Of a stretch of DNA of 38,428 nt, positions 14,263 to 22,681 are shown piece by piece (within the stretch, counting starts at the first letter, position 1; every line of letters starts with the position of its first letter). The DNA lies in the NCBI GenBank assembly GCA_017448975.1, contig JAFSKN010000033.1:1-38428 (forward strand), written 5' to 3'. This stretch comes from Clostridia bacterium. Its GTDB lineage: Bacteria; Bacillota; Clostridia; Christensenellales; Aristaeellaceae. The position numbers and the translations under genes are program-made. The notes below the pieces were generated by a model. The model saw nothing but the letters and a program-made list of their open reading frames with translations, had not been told where the DNA came from and made no database searches.

Positions 14263-16295
14263 GGCAGTTCACACCCGTCCTTGTCCAGCCTGAGAATCCA
14301 CACGTCCCGGCCCCGGATGGTTTGCTTCCCGGATACGTATTCGTCCGTGATCCGGTTCGTCAGTTCCGCTTTGCCAAAATCCACCTGGGCGTCTTCGGGT
14401 TTATGGTTGATCACAAATATGGTGGTTCCCTTTTCGCCTACCCGGCGGGTGATTTCGATGCCGGGATCGGCGGAGAAAAGCCCTTTCAAGCCTGTATCGG
14501 CGCAGATCGCATGCAGCAGATCAGCAAGAAAAGCATCCTCCGGCTGCGTGCCGATATAATAGGCCATCCCTTTGCCAAAATGATTTTTAGCCGCGCAGGG
14601 TATTCCCGCATAGAAATCGCTTTCATAATGAGCCAGCGGTTGTGCGGAGCGGCAATGCAGCAAATCGCAAAGGAAGGTGCATTCGTAGCGTTCCTGGGGG
14701 AAGCCCGTGCTTCCTTCCATCACCATCCGGTTGTGTTCATCCAGCCGCAGCGCGTCCGTTTCCTCCACCCAGACGCCCAGCACGTCCCGCAGCTTGCCGG
14801 GGTATTCCCCGAACACGCACCGGTCGTTTTCGTCGGCCAGGCCACTCATGACGGTGGCGATCAGCGTGCCGCCGTTTTTCACATATTCGGTCAGGCGTTC
14901 CGCGACCCCGGGCTTTGTCATGTACAGCATGGGCGCCGCCACCAGGGAGTAACCGGAATAATCCGTATCGGCGGCGGGGTTCACAATATCCACCGGGATG
15001 TTTTGATCGTGGAAGGGCTTGTAATACCGGGCCAGGGTTTTCAGATAATCCATGTCCTTGCTGGGGCCGCTGGCAAGCTCCAGGGCCCACCAGTTGTTCC
15101 AGTCCATGAGCAGGGCGGCCTTGGCCGGGGTGCGGGCCCGGAGGAAGGAATCGCCCAGCGCTTTCAGCTCATGGCCCAATTTTTCCGCCTCCCGGAACAC
15201 CCGGGTGTTTTCGTGCCCCGCGTGGCTGATGATGGCCCCGTGGAATTTTTCCTGCCCGGCCACGGATTGGCGCATCTGGAAAAACAGGCAGGTGTCCGCC
15301 CCGTGGGCCATGGCCTGATAGGACAAAAGGCGCACTTCCCCGGGCCGCTTTAATTTATTGTAGGGCTGCCAATTCTGCTGGTTGGGGGACTGTTCGGTGA
15401 GCACGAAGGACTGGCCGCCCTTAAGCCCCCGCATAATATCATGCTTCATGGCGACGAAATGGGGCGGGTCCTGGGGCCAGGGGTAATTGTCCCAGCCCAC
15501 CACGTCCATTTCTTTGGTGAAGGTGAACTGATCCAGCTTTTTGATAAAGCCGCTCATGTTGGTCAGGATAGGGATTTCGGGGTTGTAGCTTTTCAGCACG
15601 TCGTATTCATTTCGGAAACATTCTGCGGTGGAATCCGTCAGAAAACGCATGTAATCCAATTGAATGGCGGGATTGAAGCGGTAATCGTCGTTCAGCTCCG
15701 TGGGCAGGGTCACTTCCTCAAAGGAATACACCGTGCGGCCCCAGAAGGAAGTATGCCACCGTTCGTTCAGTCCTTCCACGCTGCCGTAGCGCCTGCGCAG
15801 CCACAGCCGGAATTTGGCCTGGCAGTTGGGGCAGTAGCAGCTTGTTCCGTATTCGTTGCTCACGTGCCACATGGCCAGGGCGGGGTGATGAGCATAGCGC
15901 TTCCCAAATTCATGGGCGATGGCGGCGGCCCGCTCCCGGTATTTCAGGCTGTTCACGCAGAAAAACACCCGCATGCCGTGGGTGCGCTTTCTGCCCTGAA
16001 TATCCACCGGCAGCACCTCGGGATACCGGGTTGACAGCCAGGCGGGCTGAGCGGTGGTGGGAGTAGCCAGGCAGACATAAATGCCGTTTGCCCAGATCGT
16101 GTCGATGATTTTGTCAAGCCAATCAAAATCGTACACACCCTCGTCCGGCTCCAGCTTAGCCCAGGAAAATACCGGCAATGTCAGCAGATTGATGCCCGCC
16201 TTTTTAAACAGGCGCATATCCTCCCGCAGCGTTTGTTCATCCCATTGGTCAGGGTTGTAGTCCCCGCCGTAATAGATCCGGTCCGCCTGCTTCAT
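14259..16295 (-). CDS. GH42 beta-galactosidase / alpha-L-arabinopyranosidase
   Basis: A 678-residue GH42 protein with TIM barrel, Rossmann-like middle domain and small C-terminal beta domain. The acid/base Glu is E148 in WHVSNEYG and the nucleophile is E301 in VLTEQSPNQQNW. Four Cys (C113, C153, C155, C158) form the zinc site seen in many GH42 enzymes. No signal peptide. The family cleaves terminal beta-D-galactose, and some members also alpha-L-arabinopyranose, which occurs on a galactose in rhamnogalacturonan II. The gene starts 15 nt after the LacI regulator and overlaps GH78, so all three are probably read from the lacI promoter as well as from the upstream one. Confidence 0.94.
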   Translation of the reverse strand: MKQADRIYYGGDYNPDQWDEQTLREDMRLFKKAGINLLTLPVFSWAKLEPDEGVYDFDWLDKIIDTIWANGIYVCLATPTTAQPAWLSTRYPEVLPVDIQGRKRTHGMRVFFCVNSLKYRERAAAIAHEFGKRYAHHPALAMWHVSNEYGTSCYCPNCQAKFRLWLRRRYGSVEGLNERWHTSFWGRTVYSFEEVTLPTELNDDYRFNPAIQLDYMRFLTDSTAECFRNEYDVLKSYNPEIPILTNMSGFIKKLDQFTFTKEMDVVGWDNYPWPQDPPHFVAMKHDIMRGLKGGQSFVLTEQSPNQQNWQPYNKLKRPGEVRLLSYQAMAHGADTCLFFQMRQSVAGQEKFHGAIISHAGHENTRVFREAEKLGHELKALGDSFLRARTPAKAALLMDWNNWWALELASGPSKDMDYLKTLARYYKPFHDQNIPVDIVNPAADTDYSGYSLVAAPMLYMTKPGVAERLTEYVKNGGTLIATVMSGLADENDRCVFGEYPGKLRDVLGVWVEETDALRLDEHNRMVMEGSTGFPQERYECTFLCDLLHCRSAQPLAHYESDFYAGIPCAAKNHFGKGMAYYIGTQPEDAFLADLLHAICADTGLKGLFSADPGIEITRRVGEKGTTIFVINHKPEDAQVDFGKAELTNRITDEYVSGKQTIRGRDVWILRLDKDGCELP

Positions 16296-16310
16296 GGCAT
16301 TTTCCCCCGT

Positions 16311-17324
16311 TTATCTCGTTTTCACGCTGTCCCGCATCACGAGTTCCACGCCCACTTCGGTTTTGATAAAGCAGGCGCTTTGCTTTTCCGGCAGGGCAAA
16401 GAGGGTGTGCACCACGGTTTGCCCCAGCTCCTGCCGGAATACATGCACGGTGCTTAATTGGGGCGTGCAGGCCAGGCAGATGGAGGTATCGTCCATGCCG
16501 ATGATGGACACGTCCTCCGGCACCTGGTAGCCCGCCTCCCGGATGGCCCGCATACAGCCGATAGCCATAATATCGTTGGCGGCGAAAAAAGCTTCCGGCA
16601 GCGTTTTTCTTTCCTGGATCAGGACCTTCATATCCTCGTAAGCGCCGTTCATGGTGGGCCGCACCGGCCAGATTTTCTCGTTCTCCAGGGAAAGGCCGTA
16701 CTTGTTCAGGCCCTCCGTTAATCCCCGCTGCCGATCCGTCATATTATTGAAACCAATGCTGCTGGTGATGTGCTGAATGTCCCGGTGCCCGGCGGCGTAC
16801 AGCGCTTCGGCAGCCAGGTATCCCGCCTGCCAGTTGTTCATCACCACGGAATGCACCTTCTGCAGCCGGAACAGATTATCCAGCACCACCATAGGCGAAC
16901 GGAAATCGGAGAACTGCTTCAGCTCTTCTTCGTTCATTTCCGTCCCCAGCAATATGATACCGGCGCATTCCTCGCTGCGGAAGGCGTTGATTTGATTGAC
17001 ATAATCCGCGTCCTTCTTGGCGCTTACATGGCTGATGAGCAATTCCAGCTCCATACGGTGGCACTCCAGCTGAATGCTTTCGATCAGCTCGGAAAAAAAC
17101 TGGGTATCCATCACCACCATGCCGTGGGAACGGAAAATGATCAGGCGGACGTGGCGGCTGGCTTTCGTGCTTTCCCGGCTCAGCTGATACCCCATTTCCT
17201 GAGCGATGGATAAAATATGTTCCTGCACCGCTTTGCTGACGCCCGCCCTTCCGTTCAGCGCGTTGCTGACCGTGGCGGGAGAAACGTTGGCGCGTTTGGC
17301 AATATCTCTTAGGGTATACTTCAT
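16311..17324 (-). CDS. LacI-family transcriptional regulator
   Basis: A 337-residue regulator. The N-terminal helix-turn-helix and hinge read YTLRDIAKRANVSPATVSNA (3-22), and a periplasmic-binding-protein-like sugar sensor follows, with ANDIMAIGCMRAIREAG and VSIIGMDD as typical late motifs. The start at 17324 is used because the DNA-binding domain begins there and GAGAGGGG lies upstream; the longer frame to 17393 would overlap the promoter. It probably represses the surrounding hydrolase and transporter genes until an inducing sugar, perhaps a free pentose or oligosaccharide, binds. It sits between GH2 and GH42 in the same direction and has its own promoter. Confidence 0.93.
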   Translation of the reverse strand: MKYTLRDIAKRANVSPATVSNALNGRAGVSKAVQEHILSIAQEMGYQLSRESTKASRHVRLIIFRSHGMVVMDTQFFSELIESIQLECHRMELELLISHVSAKKDADYVNQINAFRSEECAGIILLGTEMNEEELKQFSDFRSPMVVLDNLFRLQKVHSVVMNNWQAGYLAAEALYAAGHRDIQHITSSIGFNNMTDRQRGLTEGLNKYGLSLENEKIWPVRPTMNGAYEDMKVLIQERKTLPEAFFAANDIMAIGCMRAIREAGYQVPEDVSIIGMDDTSICLACTPQLSTVHVFRQELGQTVVHTLFALPEKQSACFIKTEVGVELVMRDSVKTR

Positions 17325-17364
17325 AGGAAAAGCCCCTCTCATTTTGGTTTTTGCTTTCCTCTGT

Positions 17365-17393
17365 ATTATACAAAAGAAATAAACAAGCGTCAA
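17365..17393 (-). promoter_or_regulatory. Sigma-70-type promoter for lacI-GH42-GH78 and downstream genes
   Basis: On the minus strand TTGACG (plus 17388-17393) and a perfect TATAAT (plus 17365-17370) are 17 nt apart, about 41 nt upstream of the regulator's start codon. It lies directly after the GH2 stop codon at 17401. A CAATTG overlaps the -35 edge and also occurs at 26384-26389 in the divergent promoter region, possibly part of an operator. Confidence 0.85.
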
Positions 17394-17400
17394 TTGGAAA

Positions 17401-19689
17401 CTAAATATTTATAAAAAATTTTGTTGAATTTTCTTTTTGCAGCCCTTCTGCCCAGGCGGCTGCAAGAGGCGGTTTATCCGAAAATTGAACAACCGCGGTG
17501 GCCTGGCCGTGGTAAGCCCGGGCTTTTCCCTGCTGAAAGCCCTCCCCCGAGGAGGGATTGGCGCTGCCCACGGCCAGAATTTTACCGTCCTCGCAGGAAA
17601 AATGGATTTCCCGGCTGTCGAAATAGCAGGGATTCCCCTCCGCGTCGGCAATCTGCGCGGTCACCCAGGCCAGACTTCCCATCCGGCAGGAAGATAATTG
17701 AATTTGAGCCGCGGGACCCGGAGTGCGCAGGGAAGCAATGTGTCCCGAAGCGTCCGCCGCCTTTAAGGTGCCGGGGGTATACGTCAGGTCAAAGGAAGCG
17801 ACACATTCCTGACAGGACGCCGTTCCCATTTCCTTCCCGTTCAGGAACAGGGTAACGCTTTGCGCGGCGCTGTACACATCCACCTGCACGGGCTTTCCCT
17901 CGAATCCGGGATAATCCCAGGCGGGATGCCTTTCGGGCCAGGCCCAGTAGGACACGTCGCCGTCCTCATGGTAATGTTCGGGATGCTGCACGGCGATATA
18001 AGGACGCTCCAGCGTACCCCACACCGCTTTTCGATAATACCCCGCCGGGGTGACAAAGCCGCACAGGTCCATATCTCCGCAGTTGGCCTGGCGCCATGGC
18101 CATTTTTCAAAGAAGCCTTCCCCGTCTCCGGGATGACGCCACACATGGCCGATGCCCGCCTCTCCCAGATAATCCATGGCCGCCCAGGCAAAGTCCCCGA
18201 TGACGCGGGGCAGGGCCAGCGTTTTCTGCCAGCATTCCAGCGCTTCCTTCGCCACGCTTTCCGTGCCGCAAATAAAGCGAAGCGGATGATCCTCCAAATC
18301 CTTTTCGTACCGCCGGGACAGATAATTGTAGCCTGCCACATCCAACGGAGCCAGGTATTTTTCGCTCAGGACGCCAAAATAATCAATGCTGTCCGGGTCG
18401 TCCGCCTGCACGTTGGCCGCCAGCATGTCCAGCCGCCGCCTGCCGATATTGTTCAGGGCAGCCGTGACCAGGCGGGTATCATCCCTTTCCCGTACAAAGC
18501 GGCACATTTCTTCACTCAGGGCGAAGCCGTTTCCCGAACCGTCCCGTTCGGGAATTTCATTCCCGATGCTCCACAGGATCACGGAAGGATGATTCCAGTC
18601 CCTTTGAAGCATCCTTTCCAAATCCTGCCGCCAGCAATTCTGAAAATGGAGATGATAATCATAGGGATTTTTGCCGATGTTCCAAATATCGGTAAACTCA
18701 TCCATCACCAGCAAACCCCATGCGTCGCAGGCGTCCAGAAACGCGGGGGCGGGGGGATTGTGGGCGCAGCGCACCGCGTTAAAGCCCTGTCCCTTCAGGC
18801 GGGCTGCCTTGATATACTCTGCGTCCTTCATGCTCGCCGCACCCAGCAGGCCGTTATCGTGGTGCACGCAGCCGCCCCGGAGCTTGATGGGCTGCCCGTT
18901 GAGCAAAAGGCCCCTGCCGGTGTCCAGCTTGACTTCCCGGAAGCCCACGGAAACAGATGCTGCATCCACTGTTTCTCCCTTGGAGCGCAGCTCCGCCGTC
19001 AATTGGTACAGCGTTGGCGTATCCGGCGTCCAGGCCCGGATATTTTCAAGCGCCGCCTCTGCGGAAACACTTGGGGCCGCCACCGGTTCTTCCGCCTTGT
19101 ATACGCTGTTTCCCGCATCATCCTGTAAGGTCAGAAGCAGCGTGAACTTTGAGCTGACAGCTTCCGCGGACACAGGAACCATGACGCTCAGGCACCATGC
19201 GTTTTCCGCCTGACGCGTCTGCACGCGCAGCCCCCGGGGCTCAATGCAGGCCCTGGGACTTTCCAGCAGCCAGACCGGGCGGCAAATGCCCGTGCCCACA
19301 TACCAGCGGGAATTGGGCAGGGCGTCGCCGTGCACGTTCACCCGGATTTTTTGCGTCCCCAGGCGAAGATGGGGCGTCATATCCGCCAGGAAGGACACAT
19401 AGCCGTAGGGCTGCCGAGCGAGCAGGGTATCATCCAGATACACCTCGGCATTGGGCAGCACGCCTTCAAATTCCAGCATGAGCCGCCGGGAAAGCATGTC
19501 CTCTGTTATCTGGATCTCTTTGTCATAGATGATGTTTGCCCCCTGAAACCAGCCGCCGGCGCTGCCCGCTTTGCTGTCCGGAGTACGGGGCAAATGTTGG
19601 CTGTAATCATGGGGCAGCGCGACGGGCGTATCCCCCGGAACGCCCCAGACGCGGAACGTCCAGCCCTGGCAAAAATCCGTGCGCTTCAT
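17401..19689 (-). CDS. GH2 family glycoside hydrolase
   Basis: A 762-residue GH2 enzyme: N-terminal sugar-binding jelly roll (about 1-150), immunoglobulin-like domain (150-250), TIM barrel (250-540) and C-terminal beta domains. Acid/base E378 is in WSIGNEIPE and nucleophile E477 is in FICGTESVA. The GH2 marks GGCVHHDNG (272-280) and VRCAHNPP (306-313) are present. GH2 covers beta-galactosidases, beta-glucuronidases, beta-mannosidases and beta-galacturonidases, and the sequence does not choose among them; a pectic sugar is likely from context. No signal peptide. The start follows the GH29 gene by 6 nt, with AAGGAG upstream. Confidence 0.92.
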   Translation of the reverse strand: MKRTDFCQGWTFRVWGVPGDTPVALPHDYSQHLPRTPDSKAGSAGGWFQGANIIYDKEIQITEDMLSRRLMLEFEGVLPNAEVYLDDTLLARQPYGYVSFLADMTPHLRLGTQKIRVNVHGDALPNSRWYVGTGICRPVWLLESPRACIEPRGLRVQTRQAENAWCLSVMVPVSAEAVSSKFTLLLTLQDDAGNSVYKAEEPVAAPSVSAEAALENIRAWTPDTPTLYQLTAELRSKGETVDAASVSVGFREVKLDTGRGLLLNGQPIKLRGGCVHHDNGLLGAASMKDAEYIKAARLKGQGFNAVRCAHNPPAPAFLDACDAWGLLVMDEFTDIWNIGKNPYDYHLHFQNCWRQDLERMLQRDWNHPSVILWSIGNEIPERDGSGNGFALSEEMCRFVRERDDTRLVTAALNNIGRRRLDMLAANVQADDPDSIDYFGVLSEKYLAPLDVAGYNYLSRRYEKDLEDHPLRFICGTESVAKEALECWQKTLALPRVIGDFAWAAMDYLGEAGIGHVWRHPGDGEGFFEKWPWRQANCGDMDLCGFVTPAGYYRKAVWGTLERPYIAVQHPEHYHEDGDVSYWAWPERHPAWDYPGFEGKPVQVDVYSAAQSVTLFLNGKEMGTASCQECVASFDLTYTPGTLKAADASGHIASLRTPGPAAQIQLSSCRMGSLAWVTAQIADAEGNPCYFDSREIHFSCEDGKILAVGSANPSSGEGFQQGKARAYHGQATAVVQFSDKPPLAAAWAEGLQKENSTKFFINI

Positions 19690-19695
19690 GGAAAA

Positions 19696-21123
19696 CTACT
19701 CCTTATCCAAGCGAATCACGAAGCCTTCCTCAAAAGGCCGCTCCTCCGGCAGGCGCAGGGTCATCGCTTCCCCATTCCGTTCAAACGTCACCTTGGCTTC
19801 CGTGCCCAGCATCCGGGCGGAACGAACGGCGCCCAGCTCGCTTCCTTCCCGCAGAGCGCGCAGGCGAAGGGTGTTGTTTTCCGGGATGCCGAAGCCGATC
19901 ACATACAGCGCTTCATCGGTCTGGGTATAGCGCACGTCGTCCCCCGTCAGATGGTATTGGCCGCTTTCCAGGGCGATTCCATCCTTCATCTGGGCCTTCA
20001 GCCGCTCCGCGTTGTAATCCTCGTTGGTGCCGACCGTTACGCCTTCCCCGGCCACGTTATAGGGGCGTGTGCAGTAAATAGCCTCCCCATTCACCCGCAG
20101 CCATTCGCCGATGCGCTTTAACTGCTTCACCGCGTCGGGATGGAAGGTTCCGTCCTCCCGAGGCCCCACGTTCAGCACCAGGCAGCCGTTTTTGGCGGTT
20201 ACGTCGGCGATTTGCTGGATCATTTTTCCGGCGCTCTTGTATTTGGGCTCCTGCACGATGCACCAGGTAATGTTGTCCTCCAGCCGGTCGTCCGTCTGCC
20301 AGAAGAAGGACTGCCTTTCCGCGAAGCGTCCGCATTCCACGTCAAACACGCCCAGGCCCTGGGGAAAGTCCTCCTGCTTGTAGGTGATGATGCCCTGGGG
20401 CACCGCGTCGTAATAATACCGGGCTGCCTGATAGCGGTATTCCTCCGGCAGGATCATCACCCGCCCGTCAAAATACAGCACATCCGGGCGGTAGGCCTCC
20501 GCCACCTCCCGAATCTTTTCCAGCCAAATGTCGGCAAATTTCTTATCCGGCTTCCGGTAGGGAATGTACCGGTTGGTTTCCAGGGGCAGAGCCGGGCCGT
20601 AATACATCTCATTGGCGGGGTCGTACACGTCCGCTTCGTTGTCCGTGGACATGAACCAGCCCCACAGCCATTGATGGTGGAAGGTGGCCAGATACTTGAT
20701 GCCCTGTTTGCGGAACGCCGCGGCGCATTCCCCCGCAATGTCCCGATGGGGGCCTGTTTTCACGGAATTGATGGGGTTGATTTTGCTGTCCCACAGGGAA
20801 TAATTGTCCGCGTGCTCGGTAACGGGGCCGGCATATTTGGCCCCGCTGAGCTTCACCAAATCGGCCCAGGCGTCGGGATCGAAACGCTCCGCTTTGAACA
20901 TGGGAATAAAATCCTTGTAGCCGAATTTGCTCAGCTTGCCGTAATGCTGCTCATGCCACAGGTTTTGCTTGCAGCCCTTTAAATACATGTTTCGGGAATA
21001 CCATTCGTTTTCGCAGGCGGGCACGCTGTACACGCCCCAATGGAAAAACAGGCCGAATTTGCCGTCCCGCATCCACTGCGGCGCGTCGTGCTCCAGGGGC
21101 TTCCAATCCAGATTCCAGCTCAT
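19696..21123 (-). CDS. GH29 alpha-L-fucosidase-like enzyme with altered active site
   Basis: A 475-residue GH29 protein. It has FFHWGVYSVP (26-35), catalytic nucleophile D219 in VLYFDGR, and NVGPREDG late in the barrel, then a C-terminal beta domain. The usual KHHDG substrate loop reads EHADN here (E103, H104, A105), so the His that normally contacts O3 of fucose is replaced by Ala. That suggests a modified or different sugar such as substituted L-fucose or L-galactose, both found in rhamnogalacturonan II. No signal peptide. Its ATG overlaps the esterase stop by 4 nt. General family assignment is firm; the sugar is not. Confidence 0.9.
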   Translation of the reverse strand: MSWNLDWKPLEHDAPQWMRDGKFGLFFHWGVYSVPACENEWYSRNMYLKGCKQNLWHEQHYGKLSKFGYKDFIPMFKAERFDPDAWADLVKLSGAKYAGPVTEHADNYSLWDSKINPINSVKTGPHRDIAGECAAAFRKQGIKYLATFHHQWLWGWFMSTDNEADVYDPANEMYYGPALPLETNRYIPYRKPDKKFADIWLEKIREVAEAYRPDVLYFDGRVMILPEEYRYQAARYYYDAVPQGIITYKQEDFPQGLGVFDVECGRFAERQSFFWQTDDRLEDNITWCIVQEPKYKSAGKMIQQIADVTAKNGCLVLNVGPREDGTFHPDAVKQLKRIGEWLRVNGEAIYCTRPYNVAGEGVTVGTNEDYNAERLKAQMKDGIALESGQYHLTGDDVRYTQTDEALYVIGFGIPENNTLRLRALREGSELGAVRSARMLGTEAKVTFERNGEAMTLRLPEERPFEEGFVIRLDKE

Positions 21124-22517
21124 ACAGATACCTCCACATGATCAAAAGCAAGAATGGGCAAATAGGTCTGCGCATCCACGATGCAGCCCTCCGGCCCCTG
21201 GGGATGCGCGCCGTAGGAAAGGTGCGCTTTCCCGACAACGGACCGGCCGGGAGTGAGCCACAATTCATTTTCCTGCGCGGCGACGTTTTGAACAGCGTTT
21301 TCGCCCTGTTCATCGGTCAGCTGAAAATCGGAAGCGTCATGCAGCGGGCGCAGGCGCATAAAGCCAGTGGCATTGCGGAAAGTCAACCGGATTTTCTCGC
21401 CCTCCATCCGCGCCTCTGTTACGTCCGGCGCTTCAAAGTCCGGGCCGCCGTTCAGCGCGCCATGCGCCTGCCGGGCCAGCATTTCGCCCAGCGTCACGTT
21501 GCCCGCCGCGGAGGAATGGATTTCGTCCCCCTGGGGAATCCCTGCGGTTGGCAGAATCCAGACTTTTTCCAAGTTCAGCGCCGCCTGCCGCTGGATCTCT
21601 TTGATTTTTCCCCAGGCGGCGGCGTCGGGCTGAGTTTCGTAGCGGTTCAATTGGAAGGTGAAAAAGGGGATTCCCCAGCCCAGCTCCCGCCGCGTGTCTT
21701 CCACCATCCGGGCGAAGCTGTCCGCATAAGCGGCGGCGTTTTCTTGGTCCGCGTCGGCGCAGCCCTGATACCAGAGAATCGCGCGCACACCCCCCGCCGC
21801 CTGAATCTTCGCTGCCATATTGCGGTATAAATCACCGTTTCGGCGTCTGTCCCACCGGGCCATGGGAGACCCGCCCTGGGCAGCCTGAACGAGGCCCACG
21901 GGCAAGCCGGTATAATCCGCGTACCGGCGGCCAAAGGACAGGAAGGGCGAGGTGCCCGTGACGCTCATGGGGGCGTTCACGCAGTCCGCCGCGTCCGTGG
22001 CATCGTTCATGGGGTGGGCAGCCATATCCCATTTGCCGCTGTTGCGCTGCAGATGCACGCGCACGTCCGGCGGGTCAAAGGCCAGGCCCTTGGCGTATCC
22101 CGCCGCGTTGGACTGGCCCGCCATGCAGAACACGTCCCCCACGCCGATATGCACCCGGATGTCCCCCCGGAACATCCAGTGCTCCCCCGTCGCCTTCGAT
22201 ACCGCGTCCAGGGAGGTTTCCAGGCGGTAAGGCCCGCCCTGGGGAAGCGCAATGTCCGCTTCCCAGCTGCCCTTCACTTCTTCCCCGGTCAGGACATCCC
22301 CGCCGGTTTGACGGCTGCAGGCCGTCCAGGGAATCATGATGCATTGGTCCTGCTCGCTGACCAGCCGCCACACGGGGGTCGCGGACCGGACGCCCGCCCG
22401 GATAGCGCCTTTTTCCAATTCCCAGCGGCCTTTCAGCGTTGCTTTCGCTTTTCCCTTATGCCGCTGCAGCACCTGCCAATCCTGCAGGCCGGTGATGATT
22501 TCCACGCCGTAAAACAT
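21120..22517 (-). CDS. SGNH-type carbohydrate acetylesterase (sialate O-acetylesterase-like)
   Basis: A 465-residue esterase of the SGNH/SIAE type. The catalytic Ser is S136 in VFCMAGQSNAAGY. The Asp/His end of the triad is in QGDEIHSSAAG (D331, H334), with the family segments GLVQAAQGGSP and ILWYQGCADA between. Such enzymes remove O-acetyl groups from sugars; in this setting acetylated pectic oligosaccharides (rhamnogalacturonan II carries acetyl groups on methyl-fucose and aceric acid) are a natural target. No signal peptide, so it acts after import. It is the first gene after the solute-binding protein and its terminator-like hairpin, and is coupled to GH29 by an ATGA overlap. Confidence 0.87.
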   Translation of the reverse strand: MFYGVEIITGLQDWQVLQRHKGKAKATLKGRWELEKGAIRAGVRSATPVWRLVSEQDQCIMIPWTACSRQTGGDVLTGEEVKGSWEADIALPQGGPYRLETSLDAVSKATGEHWMFRGDIRVHIGVGDVFCMAGQSNAAGYAKGLAFDPPDVRVHLQRNSGKWDMAAHPMNDATDAADCVNAPMSVTGTSPFLSFGRRYADYTGLPVGLVQAAQGGSPMARWDRRRNGDLYRNMAAKIQAAGGVRAILWYQGCADADQENAAAYADSFARMVEDTRRELGWGIPFFTFQLNRYETQPDAAAWGKIKEIQRQAALNLEKVWILPTAGIPQGDEIHSSAAGNVTLGEMLARQAHGALNGGPDFEAPDVTEARMEGEKIRLTFRNATGFMRLRPLHDASDFQLTDEQGENAVQNVAAQENELWLTPGRSVVGKAHLSYGAHPQGPEGCIVDAQTYLPILAFDHVEVSV

Positions 22518-22630
22518 AAATACAGCCTTTCATCGATTCAGTTTATTTTGATCGGACGATTGTCCGCTGCTTTCAATGCCGGGCGGAAGCGCTTTGGCTT
22601 CCGATTCGATATTGCAAACCTGTTCCTTTG

Positions 22631-22664
22631 AAAACGTGGGCCGGGAGGGAACCTCCCAGCCCAC
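22631..22664 (-). terminator. Terminator-like hairpin after the solute-binding protein gene
   Basis: On the minus transcript GTGGGCTGGGAGG pairs with CCTCCCGGCCCAC (plus 22636-22648 and 22652-22664, one G-U pair, 3-nt loop) and is followed by GTTTTC. It lies 17 nt after the stop of the solute-binding protein gene, so it may stop part of the transcription and keep the binding protein in excess over the enzymes. The rest of 22518-22681 shows no gene. Confidence 0.7.
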
Positions 22665-22681
22665 GAAGGGTTTTCGGGGAA

